From Candidatus Zhuqueibacterota bacterium (lineage in GTDB: Bacteria; Zhuqueibacterota; Zhuqueibacteria; Residuimicrobiales; Krinioviventaceae), in the NCBI GenBank assembly GCA_016928775.1, contig JAFGKD010000087.1, positions 1 through 64,000 on the forward strand: 64,000 nucleotides of DNA, in the 5' to 3' direction. This document shows, in pieces, positions 1 through 7,189 of the stretch. How positions within the stretch are numbered: position 1 is the stretch's first letter; the number at the start of each line of letters is the position of its first letter. The notes under the pieces were generated by a model. It saw only the letters and a list, made by a program, of their open reading frames with translations. It searched no databases and was not told the DNA's origin. The position numbers were made by a program, and so were the translations under genes.

Positions 1-6
1 CAAATT

Positions 7-43
7 GACGGCTTCGCCGTCATGCATTCACAAAGAGAATGCA
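7..43. other. Two adjacent small hairpins at the window edge
   Basis: Positions 7-12 and 16-21 form a 6-bp stem (GACGGC / GCCGTC) around a TTC loop, extendable by one T-A pair. Positions 23-29 and 37-43 form a second 7-bp stem (TGCATTC / GAATGCA) with a 7-nt loop. Neither is followed by a clear T-run, so they may be the end of a transcript from a gene outside the window or chance structure. The rest of 44-362 holds no convincing gene; it contains the repeat at 101-231. Confidence 0.3.
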
Positions 44-100
44 CTCCAAATAGGCACTGCTTTTCTGAGTTAATAGAGCAATCATTTATAAATAATATAA

Positions 101-231
101 CCACCGAGAACGCCGAGGACCACGGAGGAAAAACAGACTTTCTTCCACAATGCCGCATAGAGTGAACGTGATTAACTTTTTACAAAGTTTTGTTTCATTT
201 ATTTTCTCGGCGGTCTCGGTGCCCTCGGTGG
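101..231. repeat. Inverted array of 9-nt units (family 1, copy 1)
   Basis: The left arm at 101-127 is three consecutive 9-mers: CCACCGAGA, ACGCCGAGG and ACCACGGAG. The right arm at 205-231, read on the minus strand, is CCACCGAGG, GCACCGAGA and CCGCCGAGA. The 77-nt spacer carries no obvious gene. The same architecture and unit consensus (roughly NCRCNGAGR) recur at 40417-40505. Open reading frames crossing it on both strands are products of the palindrome and match nothing recognisable. Confidence 0.8.
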
Positions 232-362
232 TTTGGATATTTTGGGTTGCGGCCAAAGACCGCGCCAAGAAAATCTGTGGCTTTAACAATTGTTCAAAAA
301 TTGTGCTAACAGAGACTGAGGTGTTACGATTCGCCCATCGTCAGGAAAGGTGCGGCATGACC

Positions 363-1253
363 TCAGCGATAGTTATATTTTTTCATTAACGGGGCGATAT
401 TCTGCAACAACTGCCTGTCGCTTTCCGGCCACGCCGAATAGGGCGGGAAATCCCCTTTTTTTTGCACATTCGTTGGCGTGAGATTTTTTTTAATCAGCGA
501 TAGCGGCGGGCATTCTTGCTGCAAAAAGCTGAAAATTGCTTGTGTGACTCGGACATCGGCAAAAAGCTGTTCCGCTTGCACAAACAGCACATCTTGTTCT
601 GGCAGATTTTCTTTTGCATCTTCGATGAATTGATTGGTCTCATGCCACAACCAGCCGATTTTTTCGATGGCAGTCAAACTGGGCCATCGACTTTTTATAT
701 CACCGCTGTAGGGCACAATTCGGCCGATATCATGCTCGTGCTGGTCAGAATACCAGTGCCGGCGGATGCCACTGCGCACAAAATCACCCGGATGCCTGAC
801 AAGATGGATGTAAGCGGCATTGGGGAACACATCACGAATTATCGGCGCAAAAAAAGTGATGCGGTTATTCGTTTCGACAAATACCTGATTAAACATCAAT
901 GCCTCGAGCACATACTCCTCGCGCGCACTTTTAAAGGTTTCACGAAATATGTCCGGCGAGTTTTTTATTTGTTCATAAGCTAACTTGGAGGCACGCACCA
1001 GCTCCGGTTTTGGCTGATGAACAACCGCAATGTGCGGTGACAATTCAAGAAGTTTGGTGAGAAGCAACGTGCCGCTTCGACCCGTGGACAGAACAAAACA
1101 TGGGCGCACGTTCTGCCACTTTATCGCTTCGCATTGAGCGATTGAGACTTTTGCCGGCGGTAAAAGTTGGCGGGCAGCGCCGCTTGCTTTGCGAGACAAC
1201 TGCTCGAAGGCACGCGCGGATTTTAACAATTGTCGATAAAGTAATAATTTCAT
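363..1253 (-). CDS. Sulfotransferase family protein
   Basis: A 296-residue protein with a PAPS-dependent sulfotransferase signature. STGRSGT at residues 56-62 is the 5'-phosphosulfate-binding loop, and the stretch containing HLVRHPGDFVRSG (around residues 147-160) fits the 3'-phosphate-binding segment. It should move sulfate from PAPS to a sugar acceptor and resembles the Sulfotransfer_3 group. I start it at the ATG at 1253 rather than a Met five codons upstream, because this ATG overlaps the stop of the preceding deacetylase-like gene as ATGA, a typical coupled junction. It is the last gene of the surface-glycan operon. No signal peptide is seen, so it probably acts in the cytoplasm on a lipid-linked or nascent chain. 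The acceptor cannot be told from sequence. Confidence 0.8.
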   Translation of the reverse strand: MKLLLYRQLLKSARAFEQLSRKASGAARQLLPPAKVSIAQCEAIKWQNVRPCFVLSTGRSGTLLLTKLLELSPHIAVVHQPKPELVRASKLAYEQIKNSPDIFRETFKSAREEYVLEALMFNQVFVETNNRITFFAPIIRDVFPNAAYIHLVRHPGDFVRSGIRRHWYSDQHEHDIGRIVPYSGDIKSRWPSLTAIEKIGWLWHETNQFIEDAKENLPEQDVLFVQAEQLFADVRVTQAIFSFLQQECPPLSLIKKNLTPTNVQKKGDFPPYSAWPESDRQLLQNIAPLMKKYNYR

Positions 1254-2719
1254 TTTGAACACCACCACTCATACACCTGGTTCAATGAGACCAACCAGCC
1301 ATTGTTCTCTTGCGTCCATTGTAATATTTTGACGTAAAGCTGTGAATAGCCATAAACATCAAAAGGATGCAAATCCGAGTTATGCCAATTAATGGTCAAC
1401 AGGCCATTGTTGTGTTTTGTCTCTTCCAAATGCTGTTCTATAACGACCCACGCGTCAGCAGCGGAGAGGAACTGCTTGCTTTCAAGAAACAAAACCGTAT
1501 CCATTAAAATAAGCGGAATTTCAATCAGCGGCAACTCCCGCGCGCCATCATAAAGATTAAATGGAAATGATGTGCCGCAGCGGTAGCCGGTATGATAGGA
1601 GAATCCCAGGGTTGAATCATATTTTAGCCGGGCATTTTGCCAAAACTGCGGCGTATCGTCCGTATAGCAGAGATAGTGCTGGCGGCCGCCAAAAATATCA
1701 TCATTAATTAAAAATTCGATATCTTCCTTTTCCAATTCCAACAAACCGTTGGTCGTTGCGGACGGAATGGTGCCGTGCAGCCCAATGTCGCAACCGCGCT
1801 TGCGCAGCGTCTCGATGCCTTGCCGAATTATGGGAGAGCTGAGCTTGTACGTCGGATCTAATTCATGACGATGTTGAGAGATAAAAAAGAATGTCGAGGT
1901 GGCGCCATGGCGCTGTTCGAGCCGGCTGATAAAATTAAAATTGCCCAGCCAGTTTTCCGGAGAAAAAAGTGATTGCGCCAGACGAAATCCGCGGCCAACG
2001 GGATTTTTATAAGGTGAATTGGACGCGCGTAACGCTCGTTTGGCTTTGCGCATAGTCCAGGTTTGAATTCGATCAACATCGTGCGATAAGGCCACGGCGA
2101 ACGTTTTGTTATCCGGCCACGCAGCATTAAAAAATAACCGCGGCAGCAGCAGTTGCAGCAGTTGTCGTAACAGTACAGCGTAACGATCGACAACGGGATA
2201 GGTGTAGATTTCCTCTCCCAAAGGACTATAGTCGCGCTGAAAACGACGAAAATGATCGCGGTCTGTCGCGCGTCGTTCATTCTCAAGTGACAGAAAATAA
2301 AAGCAGGTTGAGATGACATCAACAGCGCAAAAGACACAATTTTGATCCCAGCTGATCTTGGTATGAGCTGTGCCACGGTCGATATATAGCGGCCGCGGCA
2401 ATTGCGCCATTTCGCTCGACAATAAGTAGAGAATGTGCTGCGGCATATCGGCTCGTTTGGCTTCAATGGTGCCGATGTCGTGCGGTGTCAAAGTAGCGTT
2501 TAAGTCATAACGCGATTGCGCGATAAAAATGAACGGCCACTCGCTTTTCTTTTCAGGGATTGAACCGCCATAAATGAACATCGCGTCAATAGTGGCCTGT
2601 GTATCGGATAAATCAAAAACCTCGACCATCTTGACACCGATTATCCTGGCTAACTGCCGAAAAACATAGCGCGCCTGTTCAGCAAACGAATCTTTATTTT
2701 GAATGTTATATCCAATCAT
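1250..2719 (-). CDS. Polysaccharide deacetylase-like protein (divergent NodB/CE4 fold)
   Basis: A 489-residue protein with an N-terminal region of about 200 residues like that found before divergent polysaccharide deacetylases, then a NodB-like domain. The first CE4 motif appears as SHDVD at residues 212-216 rather than TFDDG; later GLHGT and YHTGYRCGT/PFNLYD segments resemble the metal-site regions of this subfamily. It has no signal peptide. It likely removes acetyl groups from a sugar in the glycan built by this operon, although the altered motifs leave activity unproven. It overlaps both neighbours by 4 nt (ATGA): the C5-epimerase upstream and the sulfotransferase downstream. The three are therefore probably translationally coupled. 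Confidence 0.75.
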   Translation of the reverse strand: MIGYNIQNKDSFAEQARYVFRQLARIIGVKMVEVFDLSDTQATIDAMFIYGGSIPEKKSEWPFIFIAQSRYDLNATLTPHDIGTIEAKRADMPQHILYLLSSEMAQLPRPLYIDRGTAHTKISWDQNCVFCAVDVISTCFYFLSLENERRATDRDHFRRFQRDYSPLGEEIYTYPVVDRYAVLLRQLLQLLLPRLFFNAAWPDNKTFAVALSHDVDRIQTWTMRKAKRALRASNSPYKNPVGRGFRLAQSLFSPENWLGNFNFISRLEQRHGATSTFFFISQHRHELDPTYKLSSPIIRQGIETLRKRGCDIGLHGTIPSATTNGLLELEKEDIEFLINDDIFGGRQHYLCYTDDTPQFWQNARLKYDSTLGFSYHTGYRCGTSFPFNLYDGARELPLIEIPLILMDTVLFLESKQFLSAADAWVVIEQHLEETKHNNGLLTINWHNSDLHPFDVYGYSQLYVKILQWTQENNGWLVSLNQVYEWWCSK

Positions 2720-3702
2720 AATCGATTCATTTTTTTCAAAGCTTTGTATTTAACCTTGTACATTTTCAAGATATTGGGCAACCGATCGTACTGTTTGAAA
2801 TAATCAGCCCAGGTCGACAGTTCGGTCTCCCCGGTTAATTGTGCAAATAGTGTGAGCTGGGTGATGACCAGTCTCAAATAGCCGATCGTTGCCGGATCGG
2901 GATCGGGATAAAAATCCTCACGACAATAATTATAGCGCATCCAGTAACCGAGATCGTAGTGCGGCAGCCACTTGAGCAGACTTTTTATGCCGGCATCGAA
3001 TAAGGCCCGCGCCCTGGATGATTTTAAAGCCCGCACTGCATCGTACAAACCGCAGAGCGAAAATAGAAAACCGTCCAGCACCATGGTTGGAAAAACAGTC
3101 GGATATTCTTCGTAAAAAGGACCCAAGTCCGTGAACGTTGTCACACCACCATCGCAGGCGGCAATATCAAAAATAACCAGCGCCTTTTCTGCGGCTTGAC
3201 GATAGCGGTCATCACCGGTTATCTGCCAGCCGCGCAACAAGATGGACAATCCCCGGCTTTGGGAAAAAGCAGACGGCCAGGGCGCGGTGATGCGGTATTC
3301 CGGTTTCTCGACATCAGTGAGCCAGTAGATACCTTTCTCATCCGCAATACGATGACTGTAAAACCAGTCTACAATATTTATAAATCGCCTTTTATCATAC
3401 TCGCTTTGCGTCTCGAGCCAGGTATGGTAAATCGCCAAACCATACTGGCCGATTGAAATAGGATAATAGATGAGCCGGTTTTCGTCGACATCGATATAGC
3501 TCGGGATGACCGGAATGCCTTTATCATCAAAACGATAGTCCTGACTGTGTCCAGCCAATAATGCATGCTCGTCAATAAGAAAATAATATTCGCCGAGTTT
3601 TTCGCTAAACAGATCGTTCGTCACGTCATAAATGTTCTTATCCCGCAGCACATCCTTGATCAGCTTGCGGGACATAAAAAATAATTTATCGACTTCAGCC
3701 AT
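2716..3702 (-). CDS. D-glucuronyl C5-epimerase family protein
   Basis: A 328-residue protein resembling the C-terminal catalytic domain of heparan sulfate D-glucuronyl C5-epimerase. It has the alpha/alpha-barrel signatures of that family: QYGLAIYHTW, PWPSAFSQSRGLSILLRG, VLDGFLFSLCGLYDA and DLGYWMRYN. Family members invert C5 of hexuronic acids within a polymer. Bacterial homologues occur in exopolysaccharide clusters and lack the eukaryotic N-terminal extension, as here. No signal peptide or membrane segment is visible. The stop overlaps the start of the deacetylase-like gene by 4 nt (ATGA). The 93-nt gap to the upstream glycosyltransferase shows no terminator-like hairpin. No good Shine-Dalgarno precedes the ATG, and a second Met at codon 10 is an alternative start. 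Confidence 0.8.
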   Translation of the reverse strand: MAEVDKLFFMSRKLIKDVLRDKNIYDVTNDLFSEKLGEYYFLIDEHALLAGHSQDYRFDDKGIPVIPSYIDVDENRLIYYPISIGQYGLAIYHTWLETQSEYDKRRFINIVDWFYSHRIADEKGIYWLTDVEKPEYRITAPWPSAFSQSRGLSILLRGWQITGDDRYRQAAEKALVIFDIAACDGGVTTFTDLGPFYEEYPTVFPTMVLDGFLFSLCGLYDAVRALKSSRARALFDAGIKSLLKWLPHYDLGYWMRYNYCREDFYPDPDPATIGYLRLVITQLTLFAQLTGETELSTWADYFKQYDRLPNILKMYKVKYKALKKMNRL

Positions 3703-3795
3703 TTCGATATGAGATACTGGAAATTTGATATTTGAACCTGAACCAGCCGGACTATTTTCTGAAAATGTAAGGAAAATTGTTATGATTCAAAAGAT

Positions 3796-5103
3796 TTAAA
3801 TCAGGCGAGAGACGGTTACACATCTGTCAAAAATTTCGGCTAACGATTGGGTCAGGCGTTCTCGCTTGTAGGGGGATGTTCGGCGCTCAATAGAAAACAT
3901 TTTTTGCTTTTCCAGCACAAGATGGATAAAGTTAGCTATCTCTTCCTGATGCGCCGGATCAATCATTTTGCCAACCCTGGTTTGCTGGAGGATCAACGCG
4001 GCATCTCCATCCTCCGGTCCAATACCGAGGATCGGCCGTCCAGCGCCCATATAGTCAAATAACTTGCTGGTGAGAATGCCTTTGGCATAGGAAGTGGAGG
4101 GCACCACAAAAAATAATAACGTCGCCCGTTTCATCACGGCTACCAGTTGATCATGCGGAATATAGCTGTAAAACTTACAGATTGGCAGCAAGCCAAGATC
4201 ATCCAGCGATTGCCGAATGCGGGAATGAATGGAGCCGTAAAAATCGAGCTGCAGTTTTTGCGACAATGTATCATCCTCTTGAGTCAACTGATGCAGTGCC
4301 GCCCAGAGGCCGAGCGGATTTTGATTGATCGCCAGATGTCCCGCATGCACAACATGCAATTTGTTGTCATTCGGCGCGGCAGCACGCTCTTTGAAATCAT
4401 CTTCATCGTAGCCGTTGGCGATAACGTGGCAGGTCGTCGCTGTTTTGGCGACAAACAGCTTTTGCAGTGTCGGGCTGACCGTGACTAAAACATTGGCCGA
4501 GCGCAGCACGGATTGTTCGAGGTGTCGATCCAGTGCGACGGCCGGCCTGGTGCGCTTGAGCGTGTGATAATAAAAGACGTCAGTCCAGGGATCGCGGAAA
4601 TCGGCCACCCAGGGCAATCCGGATTTTTTCGCCAACGATTTGGCGATGAGGTGGGTCGTCATCGGCGGGGCTGTGCTGAAGAAAAGATCTATATTTTGCG
4701 CTTTGAGTATCCGCCATCCCGCTTTTACGGCAAACGGGAGCCAGCCAATCCGCGCATCCGGTATGAATAAATTACCGCGAAGGAATGAAGCAAATCGTCT
4801 CGCAAAACCGCCCTGGGAATCTTCAGTGAGCACAAATGTTGAAATTTTCGTATCGGATTTTTGCCCGGTGAGCAATCGATAAAGCACAAAAGGTTCAAAC
4901 GACCGGGTTTTGTGCACGATCACGTCTGCGTCGATGTCTTTTTGCAGCGTTTCATCAATGGCCGGATACTCGCCATTCGTAACCGTAAGTATCACCGGCG
5001 ACCAGCCAAAGTGCGGCAAATACCTGGCAAACTTGAGCACCCGCTGCACCCCCGGACCACCCGCCGGCGGCCAATAGTATGTGATGATCAGGACAGTCTT
5101 CAT
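3796..5103 (-). CDS. Glycosyltransferase family 4
   Basis: A 435-residue GT-B enzyme. The N-terminus MKTVLIITYYWPPAGGPG with GVQRVLKFARYLP is the classic acceptor-domain start of family 4. The donor-binding half carries KLFDYMGAGRPILGIG, the region with the usual E/D-x7-E-like nucleotide-sugar contact, here weakly preserved. It should add one sugar to the glycan built by this operon; donor and acceptor are not predictable. The reading frame is open for 38 more codons upstream, but those are encoded by the palindromic repeat at 5140-5204 and give an implausible Arg/Ser-rich leader, so I start at 5103. It is separated from asnB by about 110 nt containing that repeat. Confidence 0.85.
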   Translation of the reverse strand: MKTVLIITYYWPPAGGPGVQRVLKFARYLPHFGWSPVILTVTNGEYPAIDETLQKDIDADVIVHKTRSFEPFVLYRLLTGQKSDTKISTFVLTEDSQGGFARRFASFLRGNLFIPDARIGWLPFAVKAGWRILKAQNIDLFFSTAPPMTTHLIAKSLAKKSGLPWVADFRDPWTDVFYYHTLKRTRPAVALDRHLEQSVLRSANVLVTVSPTLQKLFVAKTATTCHVIANGYDEDDFKERAAAPNDNKLHVVHAGHLAINQNPLGLWAALHQLTQEDDTLSQKLQLDFYGSIHSRIRQSLDDLGLLPICKFYSYIPHDQLVAVMKRATLLFFVVPSTSYAKGILTSKLFDYMGAGRPILGIGPEDGDAALILQQTRVGKMIDPAHQEEIANFIHLVLEKQKMFSIERRTSPYKRERLTQSLAEIFDRCVTVSRLI

Positions 5104-5139
5104 GTTTTGGCTTGCAGTATTGGGTAAACGACAAGTTGG

Positions 5140-5204
5140 TGAAACGTCAAACGTGAAACGTGAAACGTTTCGCCCACGTCTCACGTTTGACGTTTGACCT
5201 CTCA
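5140..5204. repeat. Inverted array of 7-nt units (family 3)
   Basis: The left arm at 5140-5167 is exactly four heptamers (TGAAACG, TCAAACG, TGAAACG, TGAAACG). After a 9-nt spacer, the right arm at 5177-5204 read on the minus strand is TGAGAGG, TCAAACG, TCAAACG and TGAGACG. The phase stays at 7 nt throughout. It lies between asnB and the family 4 glycosyltransferase inside what otherwise looks like one operon. A transcript would fold into a long hairpin without a T-run, so it could be a processing or attenuation site, or just an inserted element. Confidence 0.85.
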
Positions 5205-5213
5205 CACCGTGCT

Positions 5214-7154
5214 TCACGCATAGAATGTTTCAACATCCACATTATGCGGCGTCGAAATCGTTGATTCGAGGAACATCTCTCTCCAAATATAATATCCGGT
5301 CAATAGCCAAATAAAATTATAATGCCAGCGCAAGCGCGGATGCGGTTTCGCCTGCAGAATAGAGCGAATATATGGATAATTAAAAATGCCATCCCCATCA
5401 ATTCGCTCTTTTGTCAAGATACGTTCGGCGGTTGTTTTCAAATCTTTTTGAAATTGCAAATAGGGATTAAAGGTGAATCCCCACTTTTTCTTTTTTAGAA
5501 TGGATTCCGGCAGATACGGTGCCATGGCCTGGCGCAGCAATCCTTTTGTTTGACAGCCGCTCATTTTCATTTTTGCCGGGATGGAAAACCCGAACGCAAC
5601 CAGATCAAGATCCAGAAACGGCACGCGTTCCTCCAATGAATGGCTCATCGACATTCGATCTTCGACCAACAGATAATCGTTGAGCATTTTGCTGCCGAAC
5701 TCGGCGAAATAGACTTGATCCAGCGGCGTCATACCGTCATATTTTTCAAACAAGGATTCAAATTCCTTTGACACGGGAGCAAGGTGCGTCTGCAAAAAAG
5801 CGGGGCTGTAAATTTTTTCAAGATGCTCCCGATCATAATCCCACACATTGCGCAAGATCAGATAAAACTTTTGAATATTGCCGGTTGCCAGCAGCATTTG
5901 TAATCCGCGTCGGTATTCGTCAAAGACTTGCGGTAATAGACGCGTTTGGAGTCGATAGAGCAGAGCACTGACTTTGGCCGCCGAGGCTGCAAATCCCTGC
6001 GGTACAAGTCGATGCCAAAAATTCAACGGCAGAACAAATTTGTGAATATCATAACCCGAGAACAGTTCGTCACCGCCAAGTCCGCCAAGCGCCACTTTGA
6101 CGTATTGCGAGACAAACCCGGACATGGCAAAGCCCTGCAGCAAATTTATTTTGGGCTCTTCCGCGTGCCAGATAACCTGCGGCATGTGCCGCATGGGAAA
6201 CAAGTCCAGGCGCAACACCCGATGAGCGGTATCATAATATTGTGCCGTTATTTGCGCATCGTCGATCTCATCCGTCGGCTCATTAAATCCAAGCGTGAAG
6301 GTATTCACGTTTTCAGCACCAGCCTCGCGCATCATCGCGACAATCGAACCAGAGTCCATACCGCCGGAAAGATAGACGCCGATCGGCACATCGGCCACGA
6401 GCTGGCGTTTGACCGCTTGTTTGATATAAAACGGAATGTCCGCTAACCAATCGGCCCTGGACTTTTGATAGTCGATTTCCGGCTTTAAATGATAGTATCG
6501 TTCAATTTTTGTGATGCGGCCATTTTCAATCAGCATATAATGCGCAGGCGGCAGGCGAAAAATGTTTTGAATCAGTGTTTCGTTCGTCTGATTGTAGCGC
6601 AAATTGATCTGATGATGCAGCGCCTGCGGATTCAACTGCCGTTCTACGGCGGCGTGCAGCAGAATGGCTTTATATTCGGAGGCAAAGAGGAATAAATCAT
6701 TTTTGCAATAATAATGCAGCGGCTTGATGCCAAAGTGATCGCGCGCCAGCAAAAGCCGGGACTGGCCGTAACGTTCATCCAAAATGGCAAAAGCGAATAT
6801 GCCGTTGAGCCGAGCGAACGAATCCGCACCATCCAACTCATAAAGTTTCAAAATAACTTCGGTATCAGATTTGGTTTGAAAAACGACTCCGCGTTTGCGC
6901 AGCTCTTCGCGCAATTCGCGGTAGTTATAGATCTCCCCGTTGTAGACGATAGCAAGGGATTTATCGGCATTAAATATCGGCTGATCGCCGGTATCGAGAT
7001 CGATAATACTCAGTCGCCGGTGCCCCAAACAAACAAAACCGGATTGATAGACCGCGCTGTTGTCCGGCCCGCGATGCGCTAAAACATCACACATTTGCCG
7101 GACCAGCGACGTGTTGTCCGTCTTTTTTTCATAAACGCCACAGATACCACACAT
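5214..7154 (-). CDS. asnB: Asparagine synthetase (glutamine-hydrolysing)
   Basis: A 646-residue class-II amidotransferase. MCGICGVY at the N-terminus places the catalytic Cys at position 2 after Met removal, which fixes the start at 7154 although the frame is open further upstream. AHRGPD, VYNGEIYNYRELR and TKSDTEVIL are glutaminase-domain motifs. The synthetase half has the ATP pyrophosphatase loop YLSGGMDSG and EERVPFLD. It uses glutamine and ATP to amidate aspartate. Copies inside exopolysaccharide clusters, as here between YfhO and a glycosyltransferase, are common and may amidate a sugar acid or amino-acid substituent instead. Whether it makes free asparagine or decorates the glycan cannot be decided from sequence. 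Confidence 0.92.
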   Translation of the reverse strand: MCGICGVYEKKTDNTSLVRQMCDVLAHRGPDNSAVYQSGFVCLGHRRLSIIDLDTGDQPIFNADKSLAIVYNGEIYNYRELREELRKRGVVFQTKSDTEVILKLYELDGADSFARLNGIFAFAILDERYGQSRLLLARDHFGIKPLHYYCKNDLFLFASEYKAILLHAAVERQLNPQALHHQINLRYNQTNETLIQNIFRLPPAHYMLIENGRITKIERYYHLKPEIDYQKSRADWLADIPFYIKQAVKRQLVADVPIGVYLSGGMDSGSIVAMMREAGAENVNTFTLGFNEPTDEIDDAQITAQYYDTAHRVLRLDLFPMRHMPQVIWHAEEPKINLLQGFAMSGFVSQYVKVALGGLGGDELFSGYDIHKFVLPLNFWHRLVPQGFAASAAKVSALLYRLQTRLLPQVFDEYRRGLQMLLATGNIQKFYLILRNVWDYDREHLEKIYSPAFLQTHLAPVSKEFESLFEKYDGMTPLDQVYFAEFGSKMLNDYLLVEDRMSMSHSLEERVPFLDLDLVAFGFSIPAKMKMSGCQTKGLLRQAMAPYLPESILKKKKWGFTFNPYLQFQKDLKTTAERILTKERIDGDGIFNYPYIRSILQAKPHPRLRWHYNFIWLLTGYYIWREMFLESTISTPHNVDVETFYA

Positions 7155-7189
7155 GGGCAAGAGGAGCCAATTTTGAGGTCTATTTAAAA

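Noticed and set aside
150..389. 79-codon plus-strand frame and the 67-codon minus-strand frame at 86-289
   Set aside because: Both are generated by the palindromic repeat at 101-231 and match no family.
5140..5204. Tandem short units considered as a CRISPR array
   Set aside because: Units are 7 nt with no spacers between them and the second half is inverted; no cas genes are nearby.
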